Shown: piece after piece, positions 7,439 through 16,540 of the stretch | How the letters are laid out: each line of letters begins with the position of its first letter | Position numbering within the stretch: position 1 is the first letter of the stretch | Assembly: GCA_013003255.1 (NCBI GenBank) | Contig: JABDJZ010000468.1 | Coordinates: 1-44,816 of the forward strand | Length of the DNA: 44,816 nucleotides | Reading direction: 5' to 3' | DNA from: Rhodothermales bacterium | GTDB lineage: Bacteria; Bacteroidota; Rhodothermia; Rhodothermales; UBA10348 | Translations under genes and position numbers: made by a program | The notes under the pieces: model-generated | Database searches by the model: none | Told to the model about the DNA's origin: nothing | What the model saw: only the letters and a program-made list of their open reading frames with translations

Positions 7439-9172
7439 ATGAGGCTATCATCCACGCTGCGAGCGGCCTTGTTCTGCGCCGCCGCCCTTTTCGGCGCACA
7501 GCAGACTCTTGCTCAGATCGCACCACCCTCCCGAACCGTTGCCATCACGGGCGCCACGGTCGTCACGGCCCCTGGCCAGTCCATTGATGGGGCCACGGTC
7601 GTCATCCGGGACGGCCTGATCACGGACGTCGGCATCGGCGTCGCCATCCCCTACGATGCCCGCGTGATCGAGGCTGACTCGATGTACGTGTACGCCGGGT
7701 TCATCGATGCCCTCTCGTACGTAGGCCAGGAGCCCCCGCGCCAGAACCAGGGCGGTGGAAACAACCAGAATCAGGTCGCTGACCGCGGTAACCCGCCTTT
7801 CGATCGCGCCGGGTTGGAGCCCTACCTGGATGTGCGTGACAAACTGGATGCGACCCACTCCTCCATCGAGGCACTCCGCAACCAGGGCTTCACGGCCGCG
7901 CATGCGGTGCCCAGGGGCCGGATGCTGCCGGGAAGTGGCGCGGTGGTCCTCCTGCAAGGAGACACGGCAGACGAGATGATTCTGGCGGCCGATGTGTCCA
8001 TGTTTGCCCAGTTCCAGGGCGGACAGGGTGTCTACCCCGGGACGCCCATGGCCATGATGGCAAAGATGCGGCAGTTGTATCGGGAGGCCGAACGGCGCCA
8101 CGCCCTGAGCGCCCTGTACAGCGACGACCCGCAGGGGATGAGTCGCCCACCCTATGACCCGGTGCACAGTTCTTTCTTCCCGGTCATCGAAGGCGACACC
8201 CCGGTATTCTTCCACGTGGATGACGCTCTGGAGGCCCACCGCGCGCTCACGCTGCGCGAGGAACTGGGCTTTCGCATGATTCTGACCGGCCTCCCGCAGG
8301 GCTATGACCTGGCCGAGAAGCTTGCCCGGAGCGGCGTGCCGATCGCAGTCACCACCGACTTCCCCAGGAAGCCGGGCTGGATGGCCTCAGTCAAGCGCGA
8401 CTCCCTGATGACCATCATGGAGAACTACGACCCGGACGTACGCACCGCCACGTGGCGTGACACCGAGGCAGAGGTTCGCTCTCTGGAGGCCCGCCAGGCC
8501 ATGGCCCGGGAGGACTACGTATCGAATGCGGCCACACTGGCTGATGCAGGTGCCCGGTTTGCCTTCACTTCCCTCGACACCCGGGCCGGCAACATCCACG
8601 ACAATATCGGGGAGATGCTTGCAGCCGGACTCGACACCACCGTCGCGCTTGCCGCACTGACCACCCAGGCCGCGGACGTTATCGGAATGTCCCGTGCAAT
8701 GGGCACGATTGAGCGCGGAAAGCTTGGCAACGTGGTCATTACCTCCGGCCCGCTATTTCGCGATGGCTCCGACATCAAGCACGTCCTCATTGAAGGGCAG
8801 ATCTACGACATCGAGTCCGCGGCTCCCGAACGCGGCGGTCGCGGTGCGGGAGAGGCCGGCGGTGGTCGCAGTCTGGCCGGCACCTGGACCGTTCTGGCCC
8901 AGACGCCCGACGGCGACATCGGCGGGACCTTTGAGGTGTCCGAATCCGGAGACGGATACCGCGGGTGGCTGACCTACGACGGCGTGAGCCAGGCCATTCC
9001 CGTGGATACCATTACGGTGGAAGGCTCGAGCGTGTCCTTCAGCTTCTCGTCTCCGGACGGACGGATCTCGGTCTCGATGACCCGCTCCGGCAATGAAATG
9101 AACGGTACCGCGCTTGTCGATGGTGCCAATGCGGTGTCCATCTCCATGGAACGCAGTAACCCGCAGGGATAA
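7439..9172 (+). CDS. Secreted amidohydrolase-family protein lacking the HxH metal motif, with C-terminal beta domain
   Basis: 577 residues with a signal peptide (MRLSSTLRAALFCAAALFGA, cleavage near TLAQ). Residues of about 30-450 follow the amidohydrolase plan: composite N-terminal beta-sandwich (AITGATVVTAPGQSIDGATV), a TIM-barrel-like middle, and the closing sandwich (GTIERGKLGNVVITSGPLF). At the place where metal enzymes read G-x-x-D-x-H-x-H, this protein reads AGFIDALSYVG, so both first-strand histidines are gone. The usual later ligands are also not recognisable. Residues of about 480-577 form an extra beta-rich domain (GGTFEVSESGDGYRGWLTYD). It probably lacks ordinary hydrolase chemistry. 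The stop overlaps the next gene's ATG by one base (TAATG), so the two are coupled. Confidence 0.85.
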   Translation: MRLSSTLRAALFCAAALFGAQQTLAQIAPPSRTVAITGATVVTAPGQSIDGATVVIRDGLITDVGIGVAIPYDARVIEADSMYVYAGFIDALSYVGQEPPRQNQGGGNNQNQVADRGNPPFDRAGLEPYLDVRDKLDATHSSIEALRNQGFTAAHAVPRGRMLPGSGAVVLLQGDTADEMILAADVSMFAQFQGGQGVYPGTPMAMMAKMRQLYREAERRHALSALYSDDPQGMSRPPYDPVHSSFFPVIEGDTPVFFHVDDALEAHRALTLREELGFRMILTGLPQGYDLAEKLARSGVPIAVTTDFPRKPGWMASVKRDSLMTIMENYDPDVRTATWRDTEAEVRSLEARQAMAREDYVSNAATLADAGARFAFTSLDTRAGNIHDNIGEMLAAGLDTTVALAALTTQAADVIGMSRAMGTIERGKLGNVVITSGPLFRDGSDIKHVLIEGQIYDIESAAPERGGRGAGEAGGGRSLAGTWTVLAQTPDGDIGGTFEVSESGDGYRGWLTYDGVSQAIPVDTITVEGSSVSFSFSSPDGRISVSMTRSGNEMNGTALVDGANAVSISMERSNPQG

Positions 9173-10530
9173 TGATGAAGACCATGAAATACCCAGTCGC
9201 CCTGTTGGCGGGCCTTCTTCTTGCCGCGATGCCGGCAGCACCCGAGGCTTCGGCCCAGGACGTCCTGATTCAGGGCGGGACCGTGCTGACCATCACGAAT
9301 GGCACGCTGGAAAACACCGACGTACTTGTCCGCGATGGGCGCATCAGCCGCATCGGAGCCGGCCTGGACGCGCCTGATGGCGTACCGGTGGTGGATGCCT
9401 CCGGCAAGTTTGTCATGCCGGGCATCATCGATGCCCACTCGCACATCGCACTGACCTCGGTCAACGAGGGCACCGCTCCCGTGACCGCAGAGGTCTCCAT
9501 GGAGGACGTGGTCGACCCGTATGACCTCTCCATCTACCGCGCGTTGGCCGGCGGCGTGACAGCTGCCCACCTGATGCACGGATCCGCCAACGTCATCGGC
9601 GGACAAAACGAAACCATCAAGCTGCGGTATGGCGCCACCGACCCGGACGAACTCAGGTTTGCCGGGGCCCCGCGCACCATCAAATTTGCCCTCGGTGAGA
9701 ACCCAACCCGGGTGCACGGACTGCGCGGCGTCAACAGCCCGGGTCGCCCTGCGCTCCGTCCTGCCTCCCGAATGGGGGTCGAGGCGGTGTTGCGTGAGAC
9801 GTTCGAGGCCGGCAAGCGCTATATGGAGGCTCAGGACGCCCACGCGGCGGCACGACGCAGCAACCCGCGCGCCGTGGGACCGGCCTATGACGGACGCCTG
9901 GAGGTCATCGCGGATATTCTGCGCGGCGAGATCCTGGTCCACTGCCACAGCTACCGCGCTGACGAAATCCTGATGCTGATGCGGGTCCTGAAGGACTACG
10001 GCGTGGAGAACATCACCTTCCAGCATGCCAATGAGGCCTTCAAAGTGGCGCCGGAACTGGCTGAATTCGGGGCCCGCGCCTCGGTCTTTTCGGACTGGTG
10101 GTCCTACAAGTTCGAGGTCTACTACTCGACGGCCTACAACGCGGCCATTCTGACGCGCAACGGCGTGACCACCTCTGTGAACTCGGACTCAGGCGAGCTC
10201 ATCCGACATCTCTACCACGAGGCTGCCAAGGCCCAGCGCTACGGAGGCCTGACCGATGACGAATCGCTCTCCCTCATCACGATCAATCCCGCCATTCAGC
10301 TGGGCATTGATGAGCGTGTAGGATCCATTGAGGTTGGCAAGGATGGGGACCTGGCCGTCTTCGACCAGCACCCCCTGTCTGTGTACGCCGTACCCCTGAT
10401 GACTTTCGTGGACGGGGTCAAGTACTTCGACCGCGCGGCTGACCGGGACGACATGCGCCTGGAGATCAACGTTACCACGAACCCGAGCGACGAGTTTTCC
10501 GAGCAGGAAGGCAGCGTCCACAACCAGTAG
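9172..10530 (+). CDS. Secreted metal-dependent amidohydrolase (imidazolonepropionase-like family)
   Basis: 452 residues, exported (signal peptide ending PAAPEASAQ). This member of the trio has the metal site complete by eye: first-strand MPGIIDAHSHIAL gives H-x-H, later LVHCHSYRADEI and ITFQHANEA supply further histidines, and TSVNSDSGELIRHL supplies the strand-8 aspartate. The closing sandwich segment GSIEVGKDGDLAVFDQHPLS is standard. Family members hydrolyse C-N bonds of cyclic amides, dipeptides or lactams; the substrate here is unknown. The start ATG overlaps the stop of the preceding gene, with further in-frame ATGs at 9175 and 9184. The next gene follows after 8 bases with GGAG in between. 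It is likely the catalytic partner of the two flanking, degenerate paralogues. Confidence 0.9.
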   Translation: MMKTMKYPVALLAGLLLAAMPAAPEASAQDVLIQGGTVLTITNGTLENTDVLVRDGRISRIGAGLDAPDGVPVVDASGKFVMPGIIDAHSHIALTSVNEGTAPVTAEVSMEDVVDPYDLSIYRALAGGVTAAHLMHGSANVIGGQNETIKLRYGATDPDELRFAGAPRTIKFALGENPTRVHGLRGVNSPGRPALRPASRMGVEAVLRETFEAGKRYMEAQDAHAAARRSNPRAVGPAYDGRLEVIADILRGEILVHCHSYRADEILMLMRVLKDYGVENITFQHANEAFKVAPELAEFGARASVFSDWWSYKFEVYYSTAYNAAILTRNGVTTSVNSDSGELIRHLYHEAAKAQRYGGLTDDESLSLITINPAIQLGIDERVGSIEVGKDGDLAVFDQHPLSVYAVPLMTFVDGVKYFDRAADRDDMRLEINVTTNPSDEFSEQEGSVHNQ

Positions 10531-10538
10531 GAGCACCC

Positions 10539-11864
10539 ATGCAGACATTTTTTGGAATTATGCTCGTGGCGCTCCTTCAGGTGCAGCCACAGGAAGTCCC
10601 CAAGGCCAAGCAAGGCACGTACGCGGTAACCAACGCCCGCATTGAGACCGTCACCAACGGGGTGATTGAGAACGGAACCATCGTGGTGCAGGCTGACCGC
10701 ATCATCGCCATCGGCGCGAATGTTGAAGTGCCTGAGGGCGCCGAAATCATCGATGCCAACGGGCGCTCGGTTTTCCCCGGAATGATCGATGGCGGCACCA
10801 CGCTGGGCCTCACAGAGATCGGCTCCGTCCAGGAAACCAATGACAGCCAGGAGGTCGGCGACATCACGCCCCAGATGGAATCCCTGACGGCCATTAATCC
10901 GAATGCGGTAGCCATTCCGGTGACCCGGGTCAGCGGCGTCACGACCGTGGTAGCCGAACCGAGCGGTGGAACGCTGCCCGGCGCGGCCTCGGTCATCAAC
11001 CTTGTGGGGTACACCCCGGAGCAGATGAGCACCGGGACCCGCCTTCAGGTGCTGAGCTGGCCGACCACCGGCCGGCGAGGGTTCTGGGACCGGCGATCCG
11101 ACGACGACATTGAGAAGGCCGCCAAGGAGTCACTGGCCAAGCTGGATGACGTTTTTGATGACGCCGAACTGTATTCAGGGATTCTGGAGGCCTGGGAAGC
11201 CGGTACCGGCGACCGTCAACCCGAATTCGCCCCCGAGCTCGCCGCCCTTGTCCCCGTGGTTCGGGGCGAGATGCGCCTGATGGTTCGTGTGAACCGCGCC
11301 AAGGATATCGAGAAGGCCATCGACTGGGTCACCGAGCGCGGCTACATGGCCGTTCTGAGTGGCGTCTCCGAAGGCTGGCGGGTGGCCGACAAGATTGCGG
11401 AGTCCGGATTCCCGGTGATCGTCGGCCCCGTCTTCTCAACCCCCACCCGCCCGGGTGACCGGTATGACCGGGCCTACGCAAACGCAGGCCTTCTGAACGC
11501 GGCCGGCGTCACCGTGGCCATCCGTTCGGGCGAGTCGGAGAATGTGCGCAACCTGCCTTTCAGCGCTGGATTCGCCGCCACCTACGGGATGGGACGTGAG
11601 GCAGCACTCAAGGCGGTGACCATCAACGCGGCTACCGCGCTCGGCATCGACGGAGACTACGGCTCCCTGGAGGTCGGCAAGAAGGCCAACTTCCTGGTTT
11701 CCAACGGCGATCCATTCGAGCCGGCCACCGAGATCAGCGAGGTGTTCATTGACGGTTTCCGGGTACCCATCGACAGTAGACATATTCAGCTCTACAAGGA
11801 ATTCCTGAACCGGGACTCCGGGAGACTCCAGCCTGTGGAGATCGTGCCACCCGTTCGTAACTGA
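10539..11864 (+). CDS. Secreted amidohydrolase-family protein lacking metal ligands
   Basis: 441 residues. The short hydrophobic N-terminus (MQTFFGIMLVALLQVQ) looks like a signal sequence. The composite beta-sandwich (TYAVTNARIETVTNGVIENG) and closing segment (GSLEVGKKANFLVSNGDPFE) are typical amidohydrolase. The first-strand motif reads FPGMIDGGTTLGL instead of ending in H-x-H, and the barrel segment LMVRVNRAKDIEKA lacks the histidine that active relatives show there. Like the first gene of the trio, it is therefore probably not a conventional metallohydrolase. It lies 8 bases after the intact paralogue with a GGAG ribosome binding site, so all three are co-transcribed. It may be an architectural or substrate-binding subunit; that part is inference. 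The gene converges with mazG 65 bp downstream. Confidence 0.85.
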   Translation: MQTFFGIMLVALLQVQPQEVPKAKQGTYAVTNARIETVTNGVIENGTIVVQADRIIAIGANVEVPEGAEIIDANGRSVFPGMIDGGTTLGLTEIGSVQETNDSQEVGDITPQMESLTAINPNAVAIPVTRVSGVTTVVAEPSGGTLPGAASVINLVGYTPEQMSTGTRLQVLSWPTTGRRGFWDRRSDDDIEKAAKESLAKLDDVFDDAELYSGILEAWEAGTGDRQPEFAPELAALVPVVRGEMRLMVRVNRAKDIEKAIDWVTERGYMAVLSGVSEGWRVADKIAESGFPVIVGPVFSTPTRPGDRYDRAYANAGLLNAAGVTVAIRSGESENVRNLPFSAGFAATYGMGREAALKAVTINAATALGIDGDYGSLEVGKKANFLVSNGDPFEPATEISEVFIDGFRVPIDSRHIQLYKEFLNRDSGRLQPVEIVPPVRN

Positions 11865-11929
11865 GGGGCCGGGCCCGGTTGAGCGGGCGTCGGCATCCGG
11901 CTGGCGAAAGGCCTGACACCTGGCCGGGA

Positions 11930-12745
11930 CTAGGCGCGCTCTTCGGCCTTGGCCTCGTCCCAGTACACGTCCATCTCTTGCAGGGACGCATCCTTCGGGG
12001 TGCGTCCCTGCTCGCGTAAACGGGCTTCGATGTGCTGGAAACGGCGGCGGAACTTGTCGTTGGTTCTCCGAAGCGCGTTCTCGGCATTCAGTCCCTGAAA
12101 CCGGGCGTAGTTGACCAGGGCGAAGAACACATCGCCCAATTCATCCTCGAGCCTCTCCGGGGTGGCCTCGGATTCTGCCAGTGCGCCGAACTCCCCCACC
12201 TCCTCGACCACTTTATCCCAAGCGCCCGATGCCTCGGGGAAGTCAAACCCTACGCCGGCCGCCTTCTCCTGCATGCGGTGGGCACGAAGCAACGCCGGCA
12301 GCTGAGCCGGGACCCCATCAAGGGCACTCTTCCGGCCCTTCTCCTTCATCTTGATCTCTTCCCAATTGGTCAGCACCTGGCCCACGCCATCGACCTGCGT
12401 ATCACCGAACACGTGCGGGTGGCGCACGACCAGCTTCTGGGTCTCATCGTCGATGACATCCTTCATCGTGAAGCGCCCGTCCTGCTCGGCCATCACACTG
12501 TGGAAGACCACGTGCAGGAGCAGGTCACCCAGCTCCTTCCGGAGTTCTGTCCAGTCCTCCCGGTCGATGGCTTCCACCGTCTCGTAGGCCTCTTCGATCA
12601 GCAGGTGCTTGACTGATTCGTGGGTCTGCTCGCGGTCCCAGGGGCAGTCCCGGCGCAACTGCCGGATAATGGCCACAAAATCGGCATAGGCCTCCACGGC
12701 CGGCGCCGATTCGGTGAACTCGGAATCGAAGATTTTCTCGGACAT
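11930..12745 (-). CDS. mazG: Nucleoside triphosphate pyrophosphohydrolase MazG
   Basis: A 271-residue cytosolic enzyme that hydrolyses (d)NTPs to NMP and pyrophosphate, usually as housecleaning of damaged nucleotides. Two tandem MazG modules are visible: the first with CPWDREQTHESVKHLLIEEA and the helix ELGDLLLHVVFHS, the second with EEVGEFGAL and LEDELGDVFFALVNYAR. The paired E-E-x-x-E and E-x-x-D metal-binding helices are intact, and length matches E. coli MazG (263). The start at 12745 (MSEKIFDSEF) is preferred; the frame is open 29 codons further but that region is proline- and threonine-rich and unconserved. It is divergent from ssb across 266 bp, with an inverted repeat at 12815-12832. 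Confidence 0.95.
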   Translation of the reverse strand: MSEKIFDSEFTESAPAVEAYADFVAIIRQLRRDCPWDREQTHESVKHLLIEEAYETVEAIDREDWTELRKELGDLLLHVVFHSVMAEQDGRFTMKDVIDDETQKLVVRHPHVFGDTQVDGVGQVLTNWEEIKMKEKGRKSALDGVPAQLPALLRAHRMQEKAAGVGFDFPEASGAWDKVVEEVGEFGALAESEATPERLEDELGDVFFALVNYARFQGLNAENALRRTNDKFRRRFQHIEARLREQGRTPKDASLQEMDVYWDEAKAEERA

Positions 12746-12814
12746 GAAGCGGGTCGGATGGGTGCCGGCGGGGCTGCGCGCGGTGGGTGTTTTCGGGGTC
12801 GAAAGTTGTCCACA

Positions 12815-12832
12815 ATGACAGCCTGCTGTCAT
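12815..12832. repeat. Perfect 7-4-7 inverted repeat upstream of mazG
   Basis: ATGACAG, four bases CCTG, then CTGTCAT form a perfect dyad 70 bp upstream of the mazG start in the mazG-ssb divergent region. It could be a repressor operator or a hairpin in a leader. No T-run follows on either strand, so a terminator is unlikely. Function is speculative. Confidence 0.35.
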
Positions 12833-12976
12833 CGGGTCGGTGTATCATTGGCCCATCCACGGACAATGCCGTGTTGCGTTCCATGGGGGCTGGTGCCTCT
12901 GGGAATGCAGCCGGGGCCGTGGACCTTACATCTTCTGGATTACACACGTGTGAGTAACCAGGGGTTCATGTACAAC

Positions 12977-13003
12977 GGCTGAATCAGCCAACCACAGGAG
13001 GTG
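12977..13003 (+). promoter_or_regulatory. ssb leader: short dyad and strong Shine-Dalgarno
   Basis: AGGAGGTG at 12996-13003 is a near-perfect Shine-Dalgarno sequence 8 bases before the ssb ATG at 13012, unusually strong for this window. Just upstream, GGCTGAATCAGCC (12977-12989) is a perfect 13-base dyad centred on one base that could be a small hairpin or operator. The Shine-Dalgarno fixes the start; the role of the dyad is unknown. Confidence 0.6.
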
Positions 13004-13011
13004 TAATCACT

Positions 13012-13497
13012 ATGGCAAGAGGAATCAACAAGGTCATTCTCGTCGGAAACCTGGGTCAGGACCCGGAACTCCGATACACGGGCAGCGGCACCGCCGTCTG
13101 CAACATGAGACTGGCAACCAACGAATCGTACAAGGACGCCAACGGCGACTGGATTGAGCGCACCGAGTGGCACTCAATCGTGGCCTGGGCGCGACTTGCG
13201 GAAATCTGCAACGAGTACCTGAAGAAGGGCTCCCAGGTGTACTTCGAAGGGTCACTCCAGACGCGGTCCTACGAAGACCGGGATGGCAACACCCGGTATA
13301 CCACGGAGATCAAAGCCCGCGAGATGATGATGCTCGGAGGCCGAGAGGAGAGCTTCAACACCGGGGGCGCAAGGCCGCAGCGCGTGGAACAGTCCGCGCC
13401 GGCAAAGCCAGTCGCCACCGCGGTATCGGACTCGGGAAACTCGGTCAAGTCAGGAGATGACTACACGTTCGAACCGGATGATGAACTCCCGTTCTAG
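13012..13497 (+). CDS. ssb: Single-stranded DNA-binding protein
   Basis: A 161-residue SSB that coats single-stranded DNA in replication, repair and recombination. The OB-fold occupies about residues 1-110: [19 protein letters not shown], then [54 protein letters not shown] Gly/Pro/Ala-rich disordered linker follows, and the extreme C-terminus PDDELPF is the acidic tail that docks partner proteins. Length and tail are typical of a full SSB. A hairpin terminator lies 46 bases downstream. Start fixed by the AGGAGGTG site 8 bases upstream. Confidence 0.98.
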   Translation: MARGINKVILVGNLGQDPELRYTGSGTAVCNMRLATNESYKDANGDWIERTEWHSIVAWARLAEICNEYLKKGSQVYFEGSLQTRSYEDRDGNTRYTTEIKAREMMMLGGREESFNTGGARPQRVEQSAPAKPVATAVSDSGNSVKSGDDYTFEPDDELPF

Positions 13498-13543
13498 GCG
13501 TTGACCCGGCATCCAAACGGCGTGCCGTCCAACCGACACTGAG

Positions 13544-13592
13544 AGGTCGCTTCGAATCGCTCCCCTGAAAGAGCGTTAGGAGCGACCTTTCT
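13544..13592 (+). terminator. Rho-independent terminator after ssb
   Basis: AGGTCGCT (13544-13551) pairs with AGCGACCT (13581-13588). Inside it a second small stem, CGCTC (13558-13562) with GAGCG (13571-13575), makes a two-part hairpin. TTTCTTGTTATTATT follows. It ends the ssb unit 110 bp before the symporter gene. Confidence 0.72.
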
Positions 13593-13673
13593 TGTTATTA
13601 TTACCCAGTGACTCTCCGGGCCCTTTCGACCGGGGAAGTCAGACGCACCCCCAACACCAAACCTCTCGATAGC

Positions 13674-15041
13674 ATGGCGATGGCATCGCGCGACCAATGG
13701 AGCGGTCGCATGGGATTCATCTTTGCAGCTGCCGGATCGGCCATTGGCCTCGGCAACATCTGGCGATTCCCGTACACGGCCGGCGAGAGTGGTGGCGGTG
13801 CGTTCGTGCTCCTGTACCTCTTCTTTGTCGCTGTGATCGGAATCCCGGTCGTATTGTCGGAACTGGCCATTGGCCGGACCACCCAGCGAAACCCGGTCGG
13901 GGCATTCAAGGCGCTGGTGCCGGGGAGCTTGTGGCCGTATGTCGGCGGCCTTGGAGTACTGACCGGCTTCGGCATCCTGGCCTTCTATGCCGTCATCGCC
14001 GGATGGACGCTTTCTTACCTCTATGGCGCCCTGACGGGTGTATACGGGGGTGTGTTGGACGGCGAACAGAGCCTGGCCCTCTTCACCGAGCTCATCTCGG
14101 ATCCGACGATGCCCATCGTCCTTTCGGGCATCTTCATCGTGTTGACCATCATTGTGGTCCGCGGCGGGGTGTCGAAGGGGATTGAACGGGTCACCAAGGT
14201 TCTCATGCCACTCCTGCTGGTCATCCTGGTGATTCTCGCCATCCGGTCAGTCACCCTCCCCGGTGGCGTGGACGGCCTGGTCTATCTCTTCAAACCGGAT
14301 TTTTCCAAGATCACCATCTCCGTGGTGATGAGTGCGCTGGGGCAGGCCCTGTTCTCTCTCTCGCTCGGCATGGGCGCCATGATTACGTACGGGAGCTACT
14401 TCCCGGACAAGGAAAACCTGCCGAGCGCCGGGATCACCGTTGCCTTCTTTGACACGGCCATTGCCATCCTGGCGGGACTCATCATCTTTCCGGCGCTTTT
14501 CTCCGTCGGAGTCGAGCCTGGAGCCGGCCCGGGGCTGGTCTTTGTGGTCCTGCCGTCCATCTTTGGCAGCCTGCCAGCCGGTCAGCTGTTTGCCATCGCG
14601 TTCTATGCCCTTCTAGCCATCGCCGCACTGACCTCAACCATTTCGCTCCTCGAGGTCGTGGTCTCCTATTTCGTGGATGAAAAGGGGTGGAGCCGCAACA
14701 AGTCCGCCTGGGTGCTGGGCGGCCTCTGCTTTGTTCTGGCGGTCCCGTCAGCACTGGCCAGCGGGGCTTCCCCGATGTTCACTGACTTCCTGGGAACGGG
14801 GGTCGATTTCCTTACGCTGAACAACAACATCTGGGGGAACTACTCCCTGTCCATCGGCGCGATTTCGCTGTGCATCTTTGTCGGCTACAAGTGGGGCGTG
14901 CCGAATGCACTGGCATCACTTGAAGCCTCGGGCCACAAACTCCCGGCTCCGGCACTGTTCGGGTTTCTGGTCCGCTACGTGTGCCCGGCCGCAGTCGGCG
15001 CTGTTCTTATCTACGTGATTGTAACCGGCAACTACTTCTAG
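13674..15041 (+). CDS. Neurotransmitter:sodium symporter (NSS/SNF family) transporter
   Basis: A 455-residue LeuT-fold inner-membrane transporter with about 11-12 predicted helices. The first helix carries the family hallmark around the sodium sites: MGFIFAAAGSAIGLGNIWRF, followed by GGGAFVLLYLFFVAVIGIP and ELAIGRTTQRNPVGAFK. Other conserved pieces are ALGQALFSLSLGMGAMITYGS in the sixth-helix region and AIAALTSTISLLEVVVSYF in the eighth. Relatives take up amino acids or other small amines with sodium; the substrate cannot be read from sequence alone. I prefer the ATG at 13674 (MAMASRDQW) over the upstream frame start at 13608, whose 22 residues precede the conserved cytosolic tail and would overlap the ssb terminator area. 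No strong ribosome binding site is visible. Confidence 0.93.
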   Translation: MAMASRDQWSGRMGFIFAAAGSAIGLGNIWRFPYTAGESGGGAFVLLYLFFVAVIGIPVVLSELAIGRTTQRNPVGAFKALVPGSLWPYVGGLGVLTGFGILAFYAVIAGWTLSYLYGALTGVYGGVLDGEQSLALFTELISDPTMPIVLSGIFIVLTIIVVRGGVSKGIERVTKVLMPLLLVILVILAIRSVTLPGGVDGLVYLFKPDFSKITISVVMSALGQALFSLSLGMGAMITYGSYFPDKENLPSAGITVAFFDTAIAILAGLIIFPALFSVGVEPGAGPGLVFVVLPSIFGSLPAGQLFAIAFYALLAIAALTSTISLLEVVVSYFVDEKGWSRNKSAWVLGGLCFVLAVPSALASGASPMFTDFLGTGVDFLTLNNNIWGNYSLSIGAISLCIFVGYKWGVPNALASLEASGHKLPAPALFGFLVRYVCPAAVGAVLIYVIVTGNYF

Positions 15042-15081
15042 TCCCGGCCCCGCTTCGTGCAGCCTACCCGTACCACTCCAC

Positions 15082-16473
15082 GTGGACCCCGACCCTGACT
15101 GGGCCCATACCGCCGTGTTGTTGATGCAAGCCGTTCCCATGGACGGCGGAGCCCTCCTCTGGTCGGGCGTGGTCCTGCTCACGCTGCTGCTCATGTCCGC
15201 GGTGTTTTCCGGGTCCGAAGTCGCCCTGTTCTCCCTGGACAGCGCCGACAAGGACGCGTTGGCAGCCAGTGACGACGCCAGGAGTCGACGCGTGCTCCAA
15301 TTGCTGGAGCGCCCCGGTGCCATCCTGATCTCGATCCTGATCCTGAACACCGTCGTAAACGTCGGTGCGGCTGTCCTGGCAGCTGTCATCACGCACGATC
15401 TGGCGGAGGCCTACAGCTGGAATCCGGCACTGACGGTAGCGCTCGAGATCATTGCCCTGACGTTCGTCCTGCTGATCGTGAGCGAGATTTCCCCCAAACT
15501 GCTGGCCACCAACAACGCCCGGGTGTTCAGTCGCTTTGTGTCGGGCCCCCTCCTGCTCTTCCACCGGATTCTGTGGCCTGTTTCCACGTGGGTCTCGTCC
15601 CGCATGCAGTCCTTCCACGAACGCTTTGATTCGGTCCAGACCCGGCTGTCTGCCGATGACCTGAAGACGATGGCGGAGATCGGGGAGGCACACGGCACCA
15701 TCCAGGAGGACGAGCGCGAACTCATCCACTCCATCGTAGAGTTTGGAGAGACCACCGTTCGCGAAATCATGGTTTCGCGGTTGGACGTTGTCGCCCTGTC
15801 CTCGGAGGCCACCTTGAGCGAGGCCATCTCAACCATCCGATCAAGCGGCCATTCCAGGATTCCTCTCTACGCCGGCCACCTCGACAACATCCTCGGCATC
15901 GTCTACGCCAAGGACATCCTGCGCTTCCTGTCTGAAGACCCCCGACCGGAAAGCATGGACTGGGCCCAACTGGTCCGGATTCCGATTTTCGTCCCCCTCT
16001 CCAAGAACCTCGACGACCTCCTGACCGACTTCCAGACGCGCAAGACGCACATAGCCGTGGTGGTGGACGAGTACGGGGGTACGGCCGGATTGGTGACTCT
16101 GGAGGATGTCCTGGAAGAGATCGTCGGTGAAATCCAGGACGAGCATGACGAACAGGAAGAAGCGCAGGTCGAAGAGTTGGATGACGGTAGCTACCGGGTG
16201 GATGCCCGAATCGACCTCGACGACCTGAACGATTACCTCGAGACCACCCTCGATACGGACAGTTTTGACTTCGAGACGCTGGCCGGTCTCGTGATGTCGG
16301 TGGGTGGCTCCATTCCCGAGGAGGGAGACGAGATCGCCTTCCAGAACCTCAACCTGCGGGTCGAAACCGTTGAAAACAACCGTATTGGACAGGTAGTCCT
16401 CCGCGTTGAGGAAGAACCTGACGCAGAGGCCGGTGGAAGTGAAGCCGCCGATTCCTCCAGCCCAGAAACTTGA
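15082..16473 (+). CDS. CorC/HlyC-type membrane protein with DUF21, CBS pair and CorC_HlyC domain
   Basis: 463 residues. The N-terminal DUF21 (CNNM) part, about residues 25-190, has three to four membrane helices (LLWSGVVLLTLLLMSAVFSG, ILISILILNTVVNVGAAVLA and ALEIIALTFVLLIVSEISPK). A CBS pair follows, about 205-335, with VREIMVSRLDVVAL, HSRIPLYAGHLDNILGIVYA and HIAVVVDEYGGTAGLVTLED. The C-terminal CorC_HlyC domain, about 350-445, ends with LNLRVETVENNRIGQVVLRV. Family members are linked to magnesium or other divalent cation efflux; older hemolysin labels are misleading. Start choice is uncertain: GTG at 15082, or ATG at 15124, both lack a clear ribosome binding site. It is 67 bp upstream of purF and probably co-transcribed. 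Confidence 0.9.
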   Translation: MDPDPDWAHTAVLLMQAVPMDGGALLWSGVVLLTLLLMSAVFSGSEVALFSLDSADKDALAASDDARSRRVLQLLERPGAILISILILNTVVNVGAAVLAAVITHDLAEAYSWNPALTVALEIIALTFVLLIVSEISPKLLATNNARVFSRFVSGPLLLFHRILWPVSTWVSSRMQSFHERFDSVQTRLSADDLKTMAEIGEAHGTIQEDERELIHSIVEFGETTVREIMVSRLDVVALSSEATLSEAISTIRSSGHSRIPLYAGHLDNILGIVYAKDILRFLSEDPRPESMDWAQLVRIPIFVPLSKNLDDLLTDFQTRKTHIAVVVDEYGGTAGLVTLEDVLEEIVGEIQDEHDEQEEAQVEELDDGSYRVDARIDLDDLNDYLETTLDTDSFDFETLAGLVMSVGGSIPEEGDEIAFQNLNLRVETVENNRIGQVVLRVEEEPDAEAGGSEAADSSSPET

Positions 16474-16540
16474 CCCTGCCGCCGCGATTCAACTCGCCCT
16501 CGCCCGCTTAGAGGCGACTTCCCACGCCAGCCCCACGACC

